From: Streptomyces sp. TBY4
Lineage (GTDB): Bacteria > Actinomycetota > Actinomycetes > Streptomycetales > Streptomycetaceae
Assembly: GCF_024213195.1 (NCBI RefSeq)
Contig: NZ_JANAVF010000002.1
Coordinates: forward strand, 744,001 to 808,000
Reading direction: 5' to 3'
Length of the DNA: 64,000 nucleotides
This document shows positions 35,043 to 44,159 of the stretch, one piece after another. The notes beneath the pieces were generated by a model. The model saw only the letters and a program-made list of their open reading frames with translations, was not told the origin of the DNA and made no database searches. The position numbers and the translations under genes were made by a program. Each line of letters opens with the position of its first letter. Positions within the stretch are counted from its first letter, which is position 1.

Positions 35043-35258
35043 AACATCGTGTCCGCCACCCGCACCGCAGGCACTGCTCTGCACTGCACGCACCGCGCCG
35101 AGCAAGCGCCCCGCGTCAGCCGCATCACCCTCGGTGCGGCACTTCTCCGGCGACGCCCTCGTGCACGACAGCACCCTCGGCGTCTCCGTCCCCTCCCCGC
35201 GCACCGCAACGGCGGTCCCCCCACGCCACCTCCCCGCTCCGTCCCCCGAGGAGTCGTC

Positions 35259-36512
35259 ATGGCTACGAACGAGATCATCGACCCGCCCGCCCCGGCGGAT
35301 CCCGAACCCTCCCGCGGACGCGGGCTCATGCTCCTCCTCCTGGTCGCCAACTCCGCGATGATGGCCGTCTACATGGGCGTGGGCTCCGTCCTCCTGCCCA
35401 CCCAGATCGCCGCCGTCGCAGGCGACGACAAGGTGGCCGTCCTGGGCCTGATCGGCGGCATCAGCGCGATCTTCGCCACCGCGTTCAACCCGATCGCCGG
35501 CGCCCTCTCCGACCGCAGCGGCCGCCGCAACCCCTGGGTCCTGGGCGGAGCGCTCGGCTCGCTCGCGGGGCTCGCCCTCCTCGGCAGCGTCACCACCGCA
35601 CTGCTCGTCGGGATCGGCTGGTGCCTGGTCCAGGCGACGATGAACGTCTACCAGGCCGCCGTCACCGCGATCGTGCCCGACCGGGTGCCCGCCGCCCGGC
35701 GCGGTACCGCGTCCGCGCTGGTGGGGCTGGGCCTGCCCATCGGCGGCACGGTCGGCGTACTGATCGCCTCCCAGACCGCGGAGCACCTGCGCACCGGCTA
35801 CCTCGTCTTCGGCGGGGTCATCGCCGCCGCCGCGCTGCTGCTCACCACCCTCTGCCGCGACGTACCGCGCTCCGAGCCCGTCCCGGACGCGCCCGCGGCC
35901 CCCAAGGGGGGCCAGATCAAGGCCTTCCTCTCCTCGCTCGGCCACCACGACTTCCGGTGGGCCTTCATCGGGCGCGCCCTGATGGTCCTCGGGTACTTCT
36001 CGGTGGTCGGCTACCAGCTCTACATCCTGGGCGACCACATCGCGCTCCCCGCGGGGCTGACCCCGCCCGCAGCGATGGCGGTCCTCACCCCCGTGTCGAT
36101 GGTCGCGATGGCCGTCTCCACCATCGTCGGCGGACTGCTCTCCGACCGCTGGGACCGCCGCAAGGTGTTCGTCGGGGTCTCGGCGGCCCTCGCCGGGCTG
36201 GTCATGGTGGTCCCCGTCGTCAGCCCGACCTGGACGGGCATGATCGTCTTCAGTGCCCTGAACGGCCTGGCCTTCGGATGCTTCATGGCCGTCGACACCG
36301 CCCTCGTCACCCTGGTGCTGCCCCGGGCCGAGGACGCCGCCCGCGACATGGGCGTACTGAACATCGCGAACGCCGGGCCCCAGATCATCGCCCCGTTCGT
36401 CGCCTCCGCCGTGGTGACCACCCTGGGCGGGTACACCCCGCTGTTCCTGGTCGGCGGCGCGCTCTCGCTGATCGGCGCACTCGCCATCCTCCCCATCCGC
36501 AGCGTGCGCTGA
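35259..36512 (+). CDS. MFS transporter
   Basis: A 417-residue twelve-helix major facilitator. The loop 2-3 motif is GALSDRSGRRNPWVLGG and its repeat GGLLSDRWDRRKVFVG. The ATG lies 6 nt after CGAGGAG; the long in-frame extension upstream is not membrane-like. It closely resembles the GH1-linked transporter at 8037-9284, including the MGVLNIANAGPQIIAPF segment, so it probably carries a glycoside or sugar conjugate. LacI-type sites upstream tie it to the alpha/beta hydrolase. Two hairpins follow its stop codon. Confidence 0.88.
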   Translation: MATNEIIDPPAPADPEPSRGRGLMLLLLVANSAMMAVYMGVGSVLLPTQIAAVAGDDKVAVLGLIGGISAIFATAFNPIAGALSDRSGRRNPWVLGGALGSLAGLALLGSVTTALLVGIGWCLVQATMNVYQAAVTAIVPDRVPAARRGTASALVGLGLPIGGTVGVLIASQTAEHLRTGYLVFGGVIAAAALLLTTLCRDVPRSEPVPDAPAAPKGGQIKAFLSSLGHHDFRWAFIGRALMVLGYFSVVGYQLYILGDHIALPAGLTPPAAMAVLTPVSMVAMAVSTIVGGLLSDRWDRRKVFVGVSAALAGLVMVVPVVSPTWTGMIVFSALNGLAFGCFMAVDTALVTLVLPRAEDAARDMGVLNIANAGPQIIAPFVASAVVTTLGGYTPLFLVGGALSLIGALAILPIRSVR

Positions 36513-36559
36513 CCCCCTCCGGAGCCCGAAGTCCGCGCACTCCGGGTTCCCTTCGACCG

Positions 36560-36635
36560 CCGGGCCGCCCCTCCCGGGCGGCGGCCCGGTCCGCACTCCG
36601 GCGGGCGGGCTCGTGCCGAGGGTCGCGAGCCCGCC
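36560..36635 (+). terminator. Tandem hairpins after the MFS gene
   Basis: CCGGGCCGCC (36560) pairs with GGCGGCCCGG (36580), and GGCGGGCTCG (36604) pairs with CGAGCCCGCC (36626). Two perfect 10-bp stems in a row should end the MFS transcript before the SurE gene. Confidence 0.7.
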
Positions 36636-36649
36636 CCCCCCCCCCCCCC
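36634..36649 (+). repeat. 16-base C homopolymer
   Basis: Sixteen consecutive C bases follow the second hairpin and lead into four CCCCA units (to about 36675). Such runs slip during replication and are also prone to assembly error. It ends 73 bp before the SurE start codon. Confidence 0.9.
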
Positions 36650-36722
36650 GGGCCCCACCCCACCCCACCCCACCCTCAGGTCCCTGTTCCCCTTCTCCAC
36701 TTCTTCTCCCAAGGAGCGTTCC

Positions 36723-37649
36723 GTGCAACGCAAGCGAGTTCTGCCGTTGGCCGCCCTGCTGCTCTGCGCACCGGCCCTGGCCGGTACGGTGCCCGCCGCC
36801 GCGGCCGTGCCGCAGGCCGGGCCGGCGCCCGCACCCGTGCCCGCGGGCCCGCTGCGGATCCTGCTCACCAACGACGACGGCTACAACGCCCCCGGCATCC
36901 GCCTGGCCTTCGCGCGGCTGACCGCCGCCGGGCACGACGTCACCATCGTGGCCCCGCTCACCAACCAGAGCGGCGCCGGCACGAAGACGTCCAACGTCAC
37001 GTCCGTCGCGGTACGACACCCCGAGCCGAAGGTGTGGGCGGTCGACGGAACCCCCGGCGACTCGGTGAGCTTCGGGCTCTCCGAGGTGTTCGAAGGACGA
37101 GCGCCCGACCTCGTCGTCTCGGGCACCAACTTCGGTCCGAACCTGGCGGCGATCACCAATCACTCCGGCACGGTCGGCGGCGCCATCGCCGGACTGGACG
37201 CCGGTATTCCCTCGATCGCCCTGAGCACCGGCGGCCTCGCGGTACCCGACCCCGTGACCACGGTCAACGCGATGGGCCCGACGCTCGACTTCGCCGTCAA
37301 GCTGATCGACCGGCTGCGCGCCCGGGCCCGCTCCGGCCCGCTGCTGCCCAAGGGTGTCGGCCTGAACGTCAACCACCCCGTCATCGGAGCCGACGGGAAG
37401 GGCACCCCGGCCGGGGTGGCCACCACCTTCCAGGACGCGCAGGCGCTGCTGAAGGCCGACTACACCGACGCAGGCGACGGCACCTGGAAGGTCGGCGTGA
37501 CGCTGGACCTCAAGACGCCGGCCCGGGGCAGCGACGTGGAAGCCCTGGGCGCGGGGAAGATCGCCGTCAGCCCGATGAACGCCGACTGGAACACCGGAAC
37601 GGCCGACTACGCCGTCACCGCGGCCCTGCTCGCCGGGCTCCGCCCGTAG
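36723..37649 (+). CDS. surE: Secreted SurE-type 5'/3'-nucleotidase
   Basis: A 308-residue SurE-family phosphatase with a signal peptide (VLPLAALLLCAPALAGTVPA). The metal-binding motif is RILLTNDDGYNAPGI, with the two Asp, and SGTNFGPN carries the Asn ligand. SurE removes phosphate from nucleoside monophosphates and short polyphosphates. The classical enzyme is cytoplasmic, so the export signal points to phosphate or nucleoside scavenging outside. The GTG start follows AAGGAG. It lies between two hairpins and ahead of a secreted carboxylesterase on the same strand. Confidence 0.9.
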   Translation: MQRKRVLPLAALLLCAPALAGTVPAAAAVPQAGPAPAPVPAGPLRILLTNDDGYNAPGIRLAFARLTAAGHDVTIVAPLTNQSGAGTKTSNVTSVAVRHPEPKVWAVDGTPGDSVSFGLSEVFEGRAPDLVVSGTNFGPNLAAITNHSGTVGGAIAGLDAGIPSIALSTGGLAVPDPVTTVNAMGPTLDFAVKLIDRLRARARSGPLLPKGVGLNVNHPVIGADGKGTPAGVATTFQDAQALLKADYTDAGDGTWKVGVTLDLKTPARGSDVEALGAGKIAVSPMNADWNTGTADYAVTAALLAGLRP

Positions 37650-37670
37650 GTCTCCGCACCAGCCGGTTCT

Positions 37671-37730
37671 CCGGGGGCGGGGCGGGCGTCCCGCACCACC
37701 GCGCCCCGCACCAGCCCTCCCCGCCCCCGG
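37671..37730 (+). terminator. Hairpin between surE and the carboxylesterase gene
   Basis: CCGGGGGCGGGG and CCCCGCCCCCGG form a 12-bp stem enclosing a 36-nt loop. It lies 22 bp after the surE stop and 25 bp before the next start codon, so it probably separates or attenuates the two messages. Confidence 0.6.
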
Positions 37731-37754
37731 ATCGTCCCCAACCCAGGAGTACGG

Positions 37755-39374
37755 ATGTCACGACCAAGACCCTTACTCGGCACGCTGCTCGGCCTCGCCG
37801 CGCTGATCGCCGCCGCGCTCCCGGCGGCCTCCGCCTCTGCAGCCGCCGTCGGCGGCTTCCCCGACGGCGCCCCCCGCGGCCCGGCGGCACGCCCCGTGGT
37901 CCCCGTCGCCCAGGGCGCCCTGCGCGGCCGCGCGCACGGCGGCGGGGCGCAGGAGTTCCTCGGCGTGCCCTACGCCGCCGCCCCGGTCGGGGAGAACCGG
38001 CTGCGCGCCCCGCAGGCGCCCCGGCGCTGGAACGGGGTGCGCGAGGCCGTCGAACAGGCACCCGCCTGCCTGCAGTTCTCGCCGTTCGGGCTGAGCGACC
38101 CCTCGGCCGTCAGCGAGGACTGCCTCTACCTGGACGTGTACCGGCCCGGCCGGGCCCGCGCGGGAGCTCGGCTGCCGGTGATCCTCTGGATCCACGGGGG
38201 CGCGTACAGCCAGGGCACCGGCACCCAGTTCGGCGGACGCACGATGGCGGAGCTGACCGGCTCCCTCGTGATCAGCATCAACTACCGCCTCGGCCAGCTG
38301 GGTTATCTAGGCCTGCCCGAACTGGGCCGGGAGAACGCACTGCGCTCCGGCTCCTTCGGGCTCATGGACCAGATCCAGGCGCTGCGCTGGACGCGCGAGA
38401 ACATCGCGGCCTTCGGCGGGGACCCGGGCAACGTCACGGTCTCCGGCCAGTCCGCGGGCAGCGGTTCGGTGTGCGGACTGCTGGCCGCCCCGGCGGCGGC
38501 CGGGCTCTTCCACCGGGCCGTGCTGCAGAGCGGGCCGTGCACGCTGCTGCGCACCCCCGACGGGGCGCGGGCCGAGTCCGAGGCGCGGGCCTTCGCCGCG
38601 CGTGCGGGCTGCCCCGATCCGGCCGGGGTCGTGGCGTGCCTGCGTGCCGCTTCGGGACCGTCGCTGGTGGACGCGGCCCGTACGCACGCCACTTCGGGTC
38701 CGGCATCGGGCGACGGGCTGCTCCCGAGGGATCCGGCCGCCGCGATCTCGGCCGGTTCCTGGAACAAGGTCCCGGTCCTGATCGGGAGCACCCGCTCCGA
38801 GGCGCGCCTCTTCGTCGCACTGACCCAGCCCGGACTGACGGCCGCGCAGTACGAGGCCCAGGTCCTGGCCGGCTACGGCGCCGCCGGGCCGGAGGTCCTC
38901 GCCCGCTACCCGGTCGCGGCGCACGGATCCCCGTACCTGGCGCTGTCGGCGCTCATGACCGATGCGACGTTCGCCTGCGAGACCGCACGGACGGCGCAAC
39001 TGTTCGCCCGCCAAGTGCCCACCTTCTCCTATGAGTTCGACGACCCCGACTCGCCGACCCTGGCGGGCGCGCAGGTGCCCGGCCTGGACGAGTCGAACGC
39101 GCACAGCGCCGAGCTCGCCTACCTGCACGACTTCACCATGGGCGAGCGGCCCCTGACCTCGGTCCAAGTGGCCCTGGCGACGCGGATGAAGCGTTACTGG
39201 GGTGCCTTCGCCCGCCACGGGGTTCCCGCCGTGGCGGGGCAGACCCCCTGGCCCGCGACCGGTCCGGGCGGCACGGTGCTGACCCTGGCGCCCACGGGCG
39301 ACCGGATCGGCGGAGCGTTCGAGGCCGAGCACCAATGCGGCTTCTGGCGCGACCAGCCCTCCCGGCCGCTCTGA
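37755..39374 (+). CDS. Secreted type B carboxylesterase with an early TTA codon
   Basis: A 539-residue exported esterase: signal peptide (residues ~1-30), EFLGVPYAAAPVGENR, VILWIHGGAYSQGTG (oxyanion hole), nucleophile region TVSGQSAGSGSVCG (GQSAG), a Glu/Asp acid in the middle region, and His in NAHSAELAYL. Codon 7 (37773-37775) is TTA, the rarest codon in Streptomyces, read only by the bldA tRNA. Translation should therefore be limited until morphological or metabolic differentiation. It may act on plant or lipid esters outside the cell. It differs strongly from the cytoplasmic esterase at 32195. Confidence 0.91.
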   Translation: MSRPRPLLGTLLGLAALIAAALPAASASAAAVGGFPDGAPRGPAARPVVPVAQGALRGRAHGGGAQEFLGVPYAAAPVGENRLRAPQAPRRWNGVREAVEQAPACLQFSPFGLSDPSAVSEDCLYLDVYRPGRARAGARLPVILWIHGGAYSQGTGTQFGGRTMAELTGSLVISINYRLGQLGYLGLPELGRENALRSGSFGLMDQIQALRWTRENIAAFGGDPGNVTVSGQSAGSGSVCGLLAAPAAAGLFHRAVLQSGPCTLLRTPDGARAESEARAFAARAGCPDPAGVVACLRAASGPSLVDAARTHATSGPASGDGLLPRDPAAAISAGSWNKVPVLIGSTRSEARLFVALTQPGLTAAQYEAQVLAGYGAAGPEVLARYPVAAHGSPYLALSALMTDATFACETARTAQLFARQVPTFSYEFDDPDSPTLAGAQVPGLDESNAHSAELAYLHDFTMGERPLTSVQVALATRMKRYWGAFARHGVPAVAGQTPWPATGPGGTVLTLAPTGDRIGGAFEAEHQCGFWRDQPSRPL

Positions 39375-39388
39375 CGGGATACGAGACC

Positions 39389-39424
39389 CGGTGGTCCGCC
39401 GGAGGGATGATCCGGTGACCACCG
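39389..39424. terminator. Hairpin between convergent esterase and channel genes
   Basis: CGGTGGTC pairs with GACCACCG, and CCGG pairs with CCGG inside, giving a 36-nt structure 14 bp after the esterase stop. It probably ends that transcript. Confidence 0.6.
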
Positions 39425-39549
39425 AACAGGCGGCGGCCCGGGGGGTGCCGCCAAGCCGCCGGATGCCCCGAGGGCGCCGTCCCCAGGGGCGTCCGGCGGT
39501 TCACCGCATCCATGTCCGCCGATACTCGGCAAGGTCCGAAAGAGACGGC

Positions 39550-40488
39550 CTAGCGGGCGCCCGCCGAGGCGTGGGCGGGCGGTGCGGAGGCCGCGGCCGG
39601 CACTCCCGACGTGGCCTGCACGGTGTCGAGTTGGGCCTCCATGTCGTCGAGCGCGCTGCGCACCGCGGCGATCCGCAGCAGGAGCTCGTCGGCCGCGTCC
39701 GGCGGCGACTGCTTCGCCAGGAGCAGGGAGCGCTTCTCCTCCCTCTCCGCCTCGTCCTCCATCTCCCGCGCCTCCTCGAGGGCGTTGAGGACGACACCGA
39801 TCAGGACGTTCACCAGCACGAAGGAGCCGAAGAGCACGTAGGAGGCGTAGAAGAGGATGCTCAGCGGGGAGATGGCCAGCCCCGCGTACACGGCGTCCCC
39901 GAGTCCCTCGAGCGTCATCAGCAGGAACAGCGTCAGCCCGGCCCGGCCGATGGACCCGTAGTGCTGCGGGTCGTGCTCGGCGAAGCAGATCCAGCCGATC
40001 ATCGCGTACACGTAGACGATCAGGGCGCCCACGAACAGGAAGCTGACGGTGCCGGGCAGGCTGCGCCCCACCGCGACCAGGAGGATCCGCAGCTGCGGCA
40101 TGAACCGGGCCGTCCGCAGGACCCGGGCCAGTCGCAGCAGCCGCAGCAGCGTGGTGTTCTCGCGGAGGAAGGGGATGAAGGCCGAGGAGACGACCAGCAG
40201 GTCGAAGACGTTCCAGGGATCCCGGAAGAAAGCTTTCGGCCGGTCGGCGTGCGCGCCCAGGCGGATCAGCATCTCCAGGGTGAAGGCGATCACGCAAAAG
40301 CGCTCGGTGGCCGCGAGGAGGCCGCTGTACTCGGCGGCGAGCCCGCTGTAGGTCTCGGCCCCCAGCAGTGCGGCGTTGAAGAGGATCACCGAGAAAACGG
40401 TGAGCGAGAACGCGGGCGCCTCGCACACGTCACGGCAGTGTGCGGCAAGCCGTCCGCGCCAGGTGTCCACCGCGGTCTGGTCGGTCAT
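39550..40488 (-). CDS. Single-domain six-helix voltage-gated-type ion channel
   Basis: A 312-residue Ion_trans protein. It has a voltage-sensor S4 with regularly spaced Arg (LLRLLRLARVLRTARFMPQL), then an S5-pore-S6 module, and a C-terminal acidic coiled coil (ALEEAREMEDEAEREEKRS) that would tetramerise. This is the bacterial NavBac layout. The selectivity-filter region reads MTLEGLGDAVY where NavBac channels have TLESWSM, so ion preference may differ. The ATG follows GAGGGAG. It is divergent from a CoA-transferase gene. Confidence 0.87.
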   Translation of the reverse strand: MTDQTAVDTWRGRLAAHCRDVCEAPAFSLTVFSVILFNAALLGAETYSGLAAEYSGLLAATERFCVIAFTLEMLIRLGAHADRPKAFFRDPWNVFDLLVVSSAFIPFLRENTTLLRLLRLARVLRTARFMPQLRILLVAVGRSLPGTVSFLFVGALIVYVYAMIGWICFAEHDPQHYGSIGRAGLTLFLLMTLEGLGDAVYAGLAISPLSILFYASYVLFGSFVLVNVLIGVVLNALEEAREMEDEAEREEKRSLLLAKQSPPDAADELLLRIAAVRSALDDMEAQLDTVQATSGVPAAASAPPAHASAGAR

Positions 40489-40695
40489 CGTGCTCCCTCG
40501 TACGTGCCACCGACCGCCCCGGCCCGCACGCGCCGGCTGCGCCGCGACGGAAGACGAGGCAGCCGAGGCGATGTTCATGTTCCGGGTCGTGTAACGCCCT
40601 ACGGGGGAATTCGAGACGCCCTGGAGCGCTACATCGCCCGATCGGGGACCCGGCCCGCCTGTAGCCGGTCGCGGGGCGGCGGGCAGGATGGGTGC

Positions 40696-42024
40696 ATGAC
40701 GAGTGGTGACGGTGGGACAGGACAGGCATGGGCCGCGCTGGGCGGCCCCGGGGAACTGGCCGGGCGGGTCGGCTACCAGGGGCCCAGCGGGCTGGGGGAC
40801 GGGCCGCTGCCCGTACGGGAACTCGCGCGGGCCACGGTCGGGGTGTGCGCGCTGGCTGCCGCCGAGCTGGCCGCCGTACGGGCGGGGGGCGGCGCGGAAG
40901 ACGTGGCTCCGCTGCTGGTCGACGAAGGGGCCGTGGCCACGGCGTTCGTCAGCGAGCGCCACCTGCTGATCGACGGCCGGGCGCCCGTGACCTTCGCGCC
41001 GCTGTCCGGCTTCTGGCGGGCCGCCGACGGGTGGGTGCGGACGCACGCCAACTATCCGCACCACGAAGCCGCCTTGGCGCGCGTCCTGGGGACCGGAACC
41101 CGGGAGGGCGTGGCCGCGGCGATCGCCCGGCGGCGGGCGGTGGACGTCCAGGAGGAGGTCTACGCGGCCGGCGGGCTGGCGGTGGCCGTGCTGACGGAGG
41201 GGTTCGGCGCGCCGCAACCCCTCGTGGAGCGAACCTGCTCGGGCGTGCGCGGGCGGCCCCTCGGGCCGGTCGCCGCGGGGACGGGAGCACCGCTGGAGGG
41301 GGTGCGGGTGCTCGACCTGACCCGGGTCATCGCCGGTCCGGTGGCCACCAGGACGCTCGGACTGCTCGGTGCGGACGTGCTGCGGATCGACTCCCCGGGG
41401 CTCCCGGAGTCGGACGACGCCTACGCGGACACCGGTTTCGGGAAGCGCTCCGCCGTCCTGGACCTGGCGGCGGCGGAGGACCGGGAGGTGCTCGACGGCC
41501 TGCTGGCCGGTGCGGACGTGGTGGTCACGGGCTACCGGCCGGGAGCGCTCTCGCAGTACGGGCTGGGCGCGGAGGAACTGCTGGCGCGGCGGCCGGGACT
41601 GGTGGTCGCCGAGCTGTGCGCATGGGGCCGGCAGGGCCCCTGGGCGGGACGCCGGGGCTTCGACTCGCTCGTACAGGCGGGGTACGGGATCTCCGCGGCC
41701 TGCGGGGACGGAACCGCCCCCGGGGTGCTTCCGGCGCAGGCGCTGGACCACGGCACGGGGTACCTGGTGGCGGCCGGAGTCCTACGGGCCCTCGCGGAGG
41801 GCGGTGGACAGGCCCTGCGGTTCTCCCTGGCGGGTACGGCGTCGTGGCTGGTCCGCGAGGTGCCGGGGGCCGGCGCCCCCGTACCGGGCTACAGCCCGGA
41901 TCCTTGGCTGCGGGAGACCGGATCGGGATACGGGCCGCTGCGGTACGCGGCTTCGCCCCTCGGCGGCCCCGACTGGAGCCGGGGCCCCTCCCGCTGGGGG
42001 ACGGACCGGCCCGCCTGGCTCTGA
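40696..42024 (+). CDS. CaiB/BaiF-family CoA transferase
   Basis: A 442-residue class III CoA-transferase. The N-terminal ~185 residues look like a degenerate partial copy of the fold; the core starts at GVRVLDLTRVIAGPVATRTL, with GADVLRIDSPGLPES and YRPGALSQYGLG. The catalytic Asp of the family is expected near residue 225 in the segment SPGLPESDDAYAD, but I cannot fix it by eye. These enzymes move CoA between organic acids. The gene stands alone, so donor and acceptor are unknown. The last ~60 residues are Gly/Pro-rich. Confidence 0.85.
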   Translation: MTSGDGGTGQAWAALGGPGELAGRVGYQGPSGLGDGPLPVRELARATVGVCALAAAELAAVRAGGGAEDVAPLLVDEGAVATAFVSERHLLIDGRAPVTFAPLSGFWRAADGWVRTHANYPHHEAALARVLGTGTREGVAAAIARRRAVDVQEEVYAAGGLAVAVLTEGFGAPQPLVERTCSGVRGRPLGPVAAGTGAPLEGVRVLDLTRVIAGPVATRTLGLLGADVLRIDSPGLPESDDAYADTGFGKRSAVLDLAAAEDREVLDGLLAGADVVVTGYRPGALSQYGLGAEELLARRPGLVVAELCAWGRQGPWAGRRGFDSLVQAGYGISAACGDGTAPGVLPAQALDHGTGYLVAAGVLRALAEGGGQALRFSLAGTASWLVREVPGAGAPVPGYSPDPWLRETGSGYGPLRYAASPLGGPDWSRGPSRWGTDRPAWL

Positions 42025-42100
42025 CGTTGGTGCCGCCGCCCCCGGGGTGTGGGGGCGGCGGCAACCGCTCGGACGGGCCGACCCGATCGGATCGATCGAA

Positions 42101-42127
42101 CGGGTCGGACGGGTCGGACGGGTCGGA
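42101..42127. repeat. Three 9-bp tandem repeats after the protease gene
   Basis: CGGGTCGGA occurs three times in tandem, 17 bp beyond the protease stop codon. It follows a run of GATCG motifs. It may be a relic of slippage; no hairpin is formed. Confidence 0.7.
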
Positions 42128-42143
42128 CTGTCAAACCGTCGGA

Positions 42144-44159
42144 CTAGAAGTACACGTTCCAGGTCACGCTGACCGAGGAGGACTTGCCCGCGGCGTCGGT
42201 GACCGTGAGGGTGCTGCTCCCGAAGCCCCAGGTGGTGGGCGAGCCGGTGATGACACCCGTGGCCGCGTTGATGCTCAGGCCGGCCGGCAGACCCGTGGCC
42301 TTGAAGGCGTACGGCTTGGTGCCGCCGGTGGTCTGGAGGGAGAGGGAGACGGGCTTGCCGATGTAGACGACCTGGTTGCCCGGGTTCGTCAGGACCGGGC
42401 TGGTGCCCGTGACCGTGGTGACGGTCCAGGAGAAGGTGGCGGACGCGCTCTTGCCCGCGCTGTCGGTGGCCGTGACGGTCACGCTGGAGGTGCCGGCGGT
42501 GGTGGCGGTGCCCGTGACGGTGCCGGTGGAGGAGCCGATGCTCAGGCCCGCCGGGAGGCCGGTGGCCGACCAGGAGTAGGGCGCGGTGCCGCCCGCGGCC
42601 TTGACGGTGAGGCTCGCCGCGGCGCCGACGGCGGAGCTCTGGCTGCCGGGGTTGGTCACGGACAGGGCCGTACCCGCAGTCGTGATCGTCCACGAGAAGG
42701 AGGCGGAACCGGTCTTGCCGGCGTTGTCGGTGGCGGTGACGGTCACGTTGGAGGTTCCGGCCGTGGTGGGGGTGCCCGTGATGGTCCCGGTGGAGGAGTC
42801 GATGGCCAGCCCGGCGGGCAGGCCCGTAGCGGACCAGGTGTAGGGGGCCGTGCCGCCCTCGGCGCTGTTCCTCAGCTCGGGTATGCGGGCGCCGATGACG
42901 CCGTTCTGGGCCGAGACCGCGGCGACGGTGACGTTTCCGGGCTGGGGGGCCGTGACGACCAGGGCGAGGTTGAACCGGGACAGGGCCTCGACCACGGGCT
43001 GGAAGATGGTGAACTTCTCACCGCTGCCCGAGGTGCAGGTGGCGCTGCCGCCGCCGGAGTGCAGGCCGACGGCCTTGCCCCCGGTCGCGGTGACGTACGC
43101 ACCGCCCGAATCGCCGCCCGCGGAACAGGCGTTGGAGTACGACAGACCGTCGATGACCACGTTGCCGTAGTCCACGCTCTGGTCGACCTTGGTGACCTCG
43201 CCGCACCGCATGCCCGTGGTCTGCCCGGAACGGCAGATCGCGGTGCCGACCACGGCATCGGCCGAGCCGGTGACGGGGACGGTGGTGTGGGTCGCGTCGC
43301 CCGCCACGTACGGGGAGAGGTTCCACCCCGACTGGTCCACGTCGACGACGCCCATGTCGCCCTCCCGGGCGTTGACGCTGCTCCTGCCGTCCTTGTTGGA
43401 CGTGCCCACACGGGTCCCGTCCTTGCCGTAGGCGGCCTGGTTGACGTCGTTGGTGCAGTGACCGGCCGTCAGGAAGGTCTTGGCGCCGCCGGTCACCCGG
43501 GTGGCGGCGAACCCGATGGAGCAGGGGCTCTCGCTGCCGGGCACCCACTTCTCGCCACCGGTCACGTCGGCCTGCTGCCGCGGGCCGCCGTCGGTCTCCG
43601 TGACGTGGACGATGCCGCCCAGGGCGGCGAGCCGGGCCACGAAGGCGTCGGTGGAGGCGTTGCGCGCCGTCCGGTCCACCGTGACGTCGATCCGGTTGTT
43701 CCGGACGTCGGGACCCCACGACACCACACCCGCGATCCCGGACCCGATGTCCCGCGTCACGGTCCGCGCGGTGGCGGCCAGTTCGGCCCGGCTGTAGCGG
43801 ACCGGCCGGGCCACGGCGCCCGCGTCCCGCACCAGGGCGGCGTCCGCGGCGCTGGAGACGGCCGCGTTCAGGCGGCCCGTGGAGGAGTCGAACCACAGGC
43901 CCGCCACCCGGTCGCCGACCCGGCCCCGGATGACGGTGGCCGCCTTGCCGGCCGCCGCCTCGTCCGCGATCCGGTCGCGGACCTGCCCGGCGGAGAGGTG
44001 GAGATCGCGCTGCATGGCCTCGAGGACCTGCGGGGCCGCGGGGGCGGTGGCGGCGGTGGCGTGTGCGGGCAGGACGCCGAGGCCGCTGAGCGCGACGACG
44101 GCCGTGACCGAAGCGGCCGTGGCGGAGGCCCACTTGGACCTGTTGGAAAGACTTCGCAC
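42144..44159 (-). CDS. Secreted chymotrypsin-like protease with three Ig-like repeats
   Basis: A 671-residue preproprotein. The GTG start at 44159 follows GAAGGGA. A signal peptide is followed by an alpha-lytic-type prodomain (residues ~35-165), then an S1 (streptogrisin-like) protease: His in FLTAGHC, Asp in EGDMGVVDV, Ser in AGGDSGGAYV, plus paired Cys. The C-terminus has three He-PIG/Ig-like repeats with the shared core GLPAGL, S-TG and TGT/TGS. These give the enzyme a stalk or substrate-binding arm, uncommon for streptogrisins. The prodomain should fold the protease and then be removed. Expression may involve the large stem-loop at 44351. Confidence 0.92.
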   Translation of the reverse strand: MRSLSNRSKWASATAASVTAVVALSGLGVLPAHATAATAPAAPQVLEAMQRDLHLSAGQVRDRIADEAAAGKAATVIRGRVGDRVAGLWFDSSTGRLNAAVSSAADAALVRDAGAVARPVRYSRAELAATARTVTRDIGSGIAGVVSWGPDVRNNRIDVTVDRTARNASTDAFVARLAALGGIVHVTETDGGPRQQADVTGGEKWVPGSESPCSIGFAATRVTGGAKTFLTAGHCTNDVNQAAYGKDGTRVGTSNKDGRSSVNAREGDMGVVDVDQSGWNLSPYVAGDATHTTVPVTGSADAVVGTAICRSGQTTGMRCGEVTKVDQSVDYGNVVIDGLSYSNACSAGGDSGGAYVTATGGKAVGLHSGGGSATCTSGSGEKFTIFQPVVEALSRFNLALVVTAPQPGNVTVAAVSAQNGVIGARIPELRNSAEGGTAPYTWSATGLPAGLAIDSSTGTITGTPTTAGTSNVTVTATDNAGKTGSASFSWTITTAGTALSVTNPGSQSSAVGAAASLTVKAAGGTAPYSWSATGLPAGLSIGSSTGTVTGTATTAGTSSVTVTATDSAGKSASATFSWTVTTVTGTSPVLTNPGNQVVYIGKPVSLSLQTTGGTKPYAFKATGLPAGLSINAATGVITGSPTTWGFGSSTLTVTDAAGKSSSVSVTWNVYF

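Larger units (their letters stand above)
34572..35258. other. 687-bp divergent intergenic region with two operators
   Basis: No gene is supported here; the open frames present are Arg/Gly-rich with no domain. The right half holds two LacI-type sites (34918 and 35029) 111 bp apart and a possible promoter at 34983-35012. The left half is very G+C rich and shows nothing else that I can name. Confidence 0.6.
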
